The notes beneath the pieces are model-generated. The model ran no database searches and had not been told where the DNA came from. It saw only the letters and a program-made list of their open reading frames with translations. From positions 13,123,473 to 13,187,472 of the forward strand of contig JAQFVV010006215.1 of NCBI GenBank assembly GCA_028023455.1: a stretch of DNA of 64,000 nucleotides. Direction: 5' to 3'. The stretch is from Epiperipatus broadwayi. Lineage: Eukaryota; Onychophora; Udeonychophora; Euonychophora; Peripatidae. Shown here piece after piece: positions 60,865 to 64,000 of the stretch (position 1 is its first letter; each line of letters begins with the position of its first letter). A program made the position numbers and the translations under genes.

Positions 60865-63800
60865 GTAAGATTTTATTTAATAGATTATTAGCTATATATA
60901 TTGTTATGATAGGTCTTGCACGCATATATGATTTAGTTATATGCACTTGTTATTTAAAGATTTTAATCTTAATTTTATAATAAATCTAATAGTGCTCAAG
61001 GCTAAATAGGTCAATAAATGTAAATTTATTTAAAGCAGTTGATACTTAAACTAGACCATTATCAATAACAATCAACAATCTCAATCTGTTGTCAAGACAA
61101 TCTTCTTTCTAAATAGGTTATATTTACCTGTTTAATGAAATTCATTTAAATTTGTTTGTATCAAGCCTTGACAAGAGATTGAGATTGTTGGTTGTTATTG
61201 ATATTGGTCTGGTTTAAGTGTTGACTGCTTTCAATGAATTTATAATTTTATAATATATATGTAAAAATATTCTTTTCTCAGTATTAGATTTATTATTAAA
61301 ATACTTCATAATAGAATGTCTATGAAAACTATTTCTAATTTATTTTATTTGATAAAAGTGTGAACTAATTTGATAAGTTCCTGATAGTGTAATTAATTAA
61401 TGCTATATTTTATGTAACTTTGTTAAAAAATTTTATGTTTATGAAAGAAATAAATATCTTTGTTAATGTTAATTAAATTTGATTACACAGATATTTGATT
61501 GACAATTTTTAATCTTCAATAATGTTTTTTAAAAACTATAAAGAAAGAAAGTGCTTTGTCTTTTTGTTAATTAAATTTAATAATGAGATGTCTTTATCAG
61601 TGAGGCCTGACATTAAAAATTGAAAGGTATGCATTCAGCAACCATCTTTAACTTTATTTTATCTGTTAATCTTAAAATTTGAAATTCAAATCAGCCTAAG
61701 GTTTTGAACCAAGTTTATCCACTTGGTCACTTAAATAGATCTGAAACTAGGTCAGAAATTATATATTTTAGTATTTTCAGTTGTAACAAAAAAAGCCATT
61801 AACATTCCTTAACCAATAAAACAAAAAACAGGTCTCTGCTTTACTGCCCAGGTCTTATTAATAAAGACAAAAGCCAGAAAATGGTTTGAGGATGAAGGTT
61901 CAAATATTAAGGATAAGAATTATATATGGATCTGACAATCACTGACAACTCTAGCACACATTAGATTACAATAAAGTGGAGAACTGTTTTTGATTTTGTA
62001 CAAAAAATCTTTGGATATATATATACACACACATTCTCTATAACTTATACATTTTATTATTTTTAATAAATATATACTATTTTTAAAAAATATTTAAAAT
62101 TATTTAATTTATATATAAATAATATTGTAATTTGCTATTATCACATCTTGCAGTGTCTCAATTTATTTTAGGTTTTAATTTATATATGCATATATATTTA
62201 TATATTGTGTACATTATTAATTTTATACATTAATTTAAATGCAAAACTCTTAATTTGTTAATTACTATTTTACATAATTTTTTATATACATATATGAAAT
62301 ACAACTTTTTATAAAAAAAATAAATTTTAATATAATCATTTAAAACTATTAATTTAAACTTAATATATATATATTATTCCAATGCAAATTGTTAATGATT
62401 TTCTATCATTATTATATACATTCTGTCAAGTACTTTTTGTTCTCTTTTCTTTTTATTAACATCATAATGATTTTTTAATATTTTTTAAAGTTGTATGTAA
62501 AATTGTTTGTCATTATTAGAATCGGATATTTCTGTGCATACATTAAATGCCCAAAATTCCTATTAGCCAAGTTAAACATTTTCTCTTCAAAATCCTTCGT
62601 AACACAATAAGCATATTTTTTTACTTTTTATAATTCATTAAGTTTCTAGCCCTGGCTCATTTTTGTTTTACTCTTGTTATTATTTTTTTTTGTATTTTTT
62701 AAAAAAATATTTTTGCATACTTAAATTATTTTTATAATTAATACTAGATGTACCCATGGCTTCACTCACATTAGTAGAATAAAATAATATAACTAAATAT
62801 CTCATTTCCGCAGCTTTTATATTTATATATTATTTAAATGAAATAATAATACATGAATTATCAACAGCAATATCATACAAAATTTAACTTTTTATGATTT
62901 TTTTTTTAAGATTTTAGTTTAAATATACTTTTTATGTGATAAACTAATTAGTATTATTAATTATTAAGCATACACTTTGATATAGATAATATATCCAAGA
63001 TATGTCAAAACACAAAACTACATAACAAAGTTGATTAATTACAAATAATAATCATTTGTAAATATTAATTAATTTCATGAGATTTGTTTCTGATATGCTA
63101 TTTAGAAGTTATAATATATTTAAATAAGCATTCAGTGTAGTGCCTGTTTTTTTCTTTTATCAGGTATTAAAAGTGATTAGAAACTTTGCATAAGAGTGAT
63201 TCAATGAAAGTTATCAATCATGAACATGAGTGTGGAAGTTCAGATGTTATTTCTATATAAAAAAAAACAACAACCCAGATATATTATTTTTTAAAGAGAT
63301 TTAAAGTTTATATCTGGGCTAGGAATACCCTCTAGTTTAATAAATAAGCAGTAATAATTATTAATATATTTGTCTATAATGATTGGTGCTAAACTTATTC
63401 AATATAAATAAAATTATATAAGAAAAGCCAGCTAATTGAAATTCCAAAGACATCTTATTAATATGCTCTGGGGTTTTTTTTTTCCCTCAAATTATAGATT
63501 TTGATTGAATCTCAACTAAATATAAGTTATTTATGATTTCAATGGAAAAGTTGTCATATAGTTTGTATTAAGATGGAAATCTATTGCCTTTTGTGATGTT
63601 GATTCCCAACCCATTGTTTAACATGATTTTTGAGAATTACCAAATTCTCCAACTTCTATTAGACTTTTTTTTTCATTTTCATTCATGGATCTTTTTAAAA
63701 TCATTGCATTGCCTTTTCATTGTGTTTGAAATGTATTATTGCTTATATATAAATTATTTGTATTTTGAGTATTCATGTTATTGCTCCTTTCAACACATGT

Positions 63801-64000
63801 TTGTGGTTGATTAATTTTTTGATTTTATTTTCTGTAGATATAGAATTCTTTATATGGATTTTTACAAAAAAGTATGACATTGTATTCTATAAATGTAAAG
63901 AATTTTATTTCTCAGAGAAGATAGATAAATCAACTAAAAACTTTTACTTATGTTTTAAATTTATAATTTCCATTTCATTTCAAAGTTTTATTAAATTTAT
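60865..64000. other. Intron 8, continues beyond the window
   Basis: AT-rich sequence with one foldback (61030-61240) and a small hairpin near 63275-63317 (CCCAGATAT / ATATCTGGG). I found no segment matching the next conserved part of SPE-39. The frame 63584-63814 lacks support. Confidence 0.5.
61030..61240. repeat. Foldback repeat, arms about 75 bp
   Basis: 61030-61105 and 61158-61240 are reverse complements (CAACAATCTCAATCT pairs with AGATTGAGATTGTTG) with a few mismatches around a roughly 50-bp loop. It lies about 170 bp after exon 8. Confidence 0.85.

Noticed and set aside
1-64000. CRISPR arrays, bacterial operons or integrated prophage
   Set aside because: No regular spacer repeats or prokaryotic gene layout; exons with GT/AG introns and LINEs show a eukaryotic nuclear genome.

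Overview
This window is AT-rich, intron-dominated DNA from an invertebrate animal nuclear genome. The host exons are short, with GT/AG splice sites. Long T/A runs and decayed retrotransposons of metazoan type fill the rest. The repeat content (several LINE clades, a Penelope-like fragment, a Ty3 element, hAT and pogo/Tigger-like MITEs) cannot name the species; I can only say non-vertebrate metazoan. There are no bacterial-style operons, CRISPR arrays or rRNAs, and I found no tRNA gene.

One host gene runs through the window on the + strand: the VIPAS39 / SPE-39 homologue, partner of VPS33B in endolysosomal trafficking. I place eight exons at 2744-2858 (start uncertain), 24898-25002, 34958-35043, 35387-35455, 38307-38399, 56433-56569, 60684-60711 and 60791-60864. 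Splice phases agree at every junction. Together they encode about 235 residues, roughly the first half of the protein; the rest must lie beyond 64000. Introns of about 22 kb, 10 kb and 18 kb separate the exons.

The introns are packed with mobile DNA. Intron 1 holds two LINEs of one family back to back (9531-20533), flanked by one 10-bp direct repeat. Intron 2 holds two foldback structures and a decayed Ty3 element (about 27420-31400). Intron 4 holds RTE-like endonuclease and RT fragments. Intron 5 holds a jockey-like LINE on the minus strand, a 1-kb palindrome carrying a GIY-YIG reading frame, an RTE-like LINE with a 5' inversion, further LINE RT remnants, a hAT MITE, a four-unit repeat cluster and a solo LTR. 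A pogo/Tigger-like MITE lies 86 bp after exon 6. Only the host exons look functional; the element reading frames are broken.

Two things stand out. First, the introns carry at least nine long inverted repeats with arms of about 40-450 bp, most built from two or three copies of one short element with one copy flipped. If transcribed, these would fold into long dsRNA hairpins in the VIPAS39 pre-mRNA. Second, one foldback family (26095-27125 and 38700-39360) carries four copies of a motif with the parts of a type I hammerhead ribozyme: CTGATGA, GAAAC followed by TAGTC, and a conserved two-part helix I. This suggests an unrecognised hammerhead-bearing retroelement family, now partly decayed.
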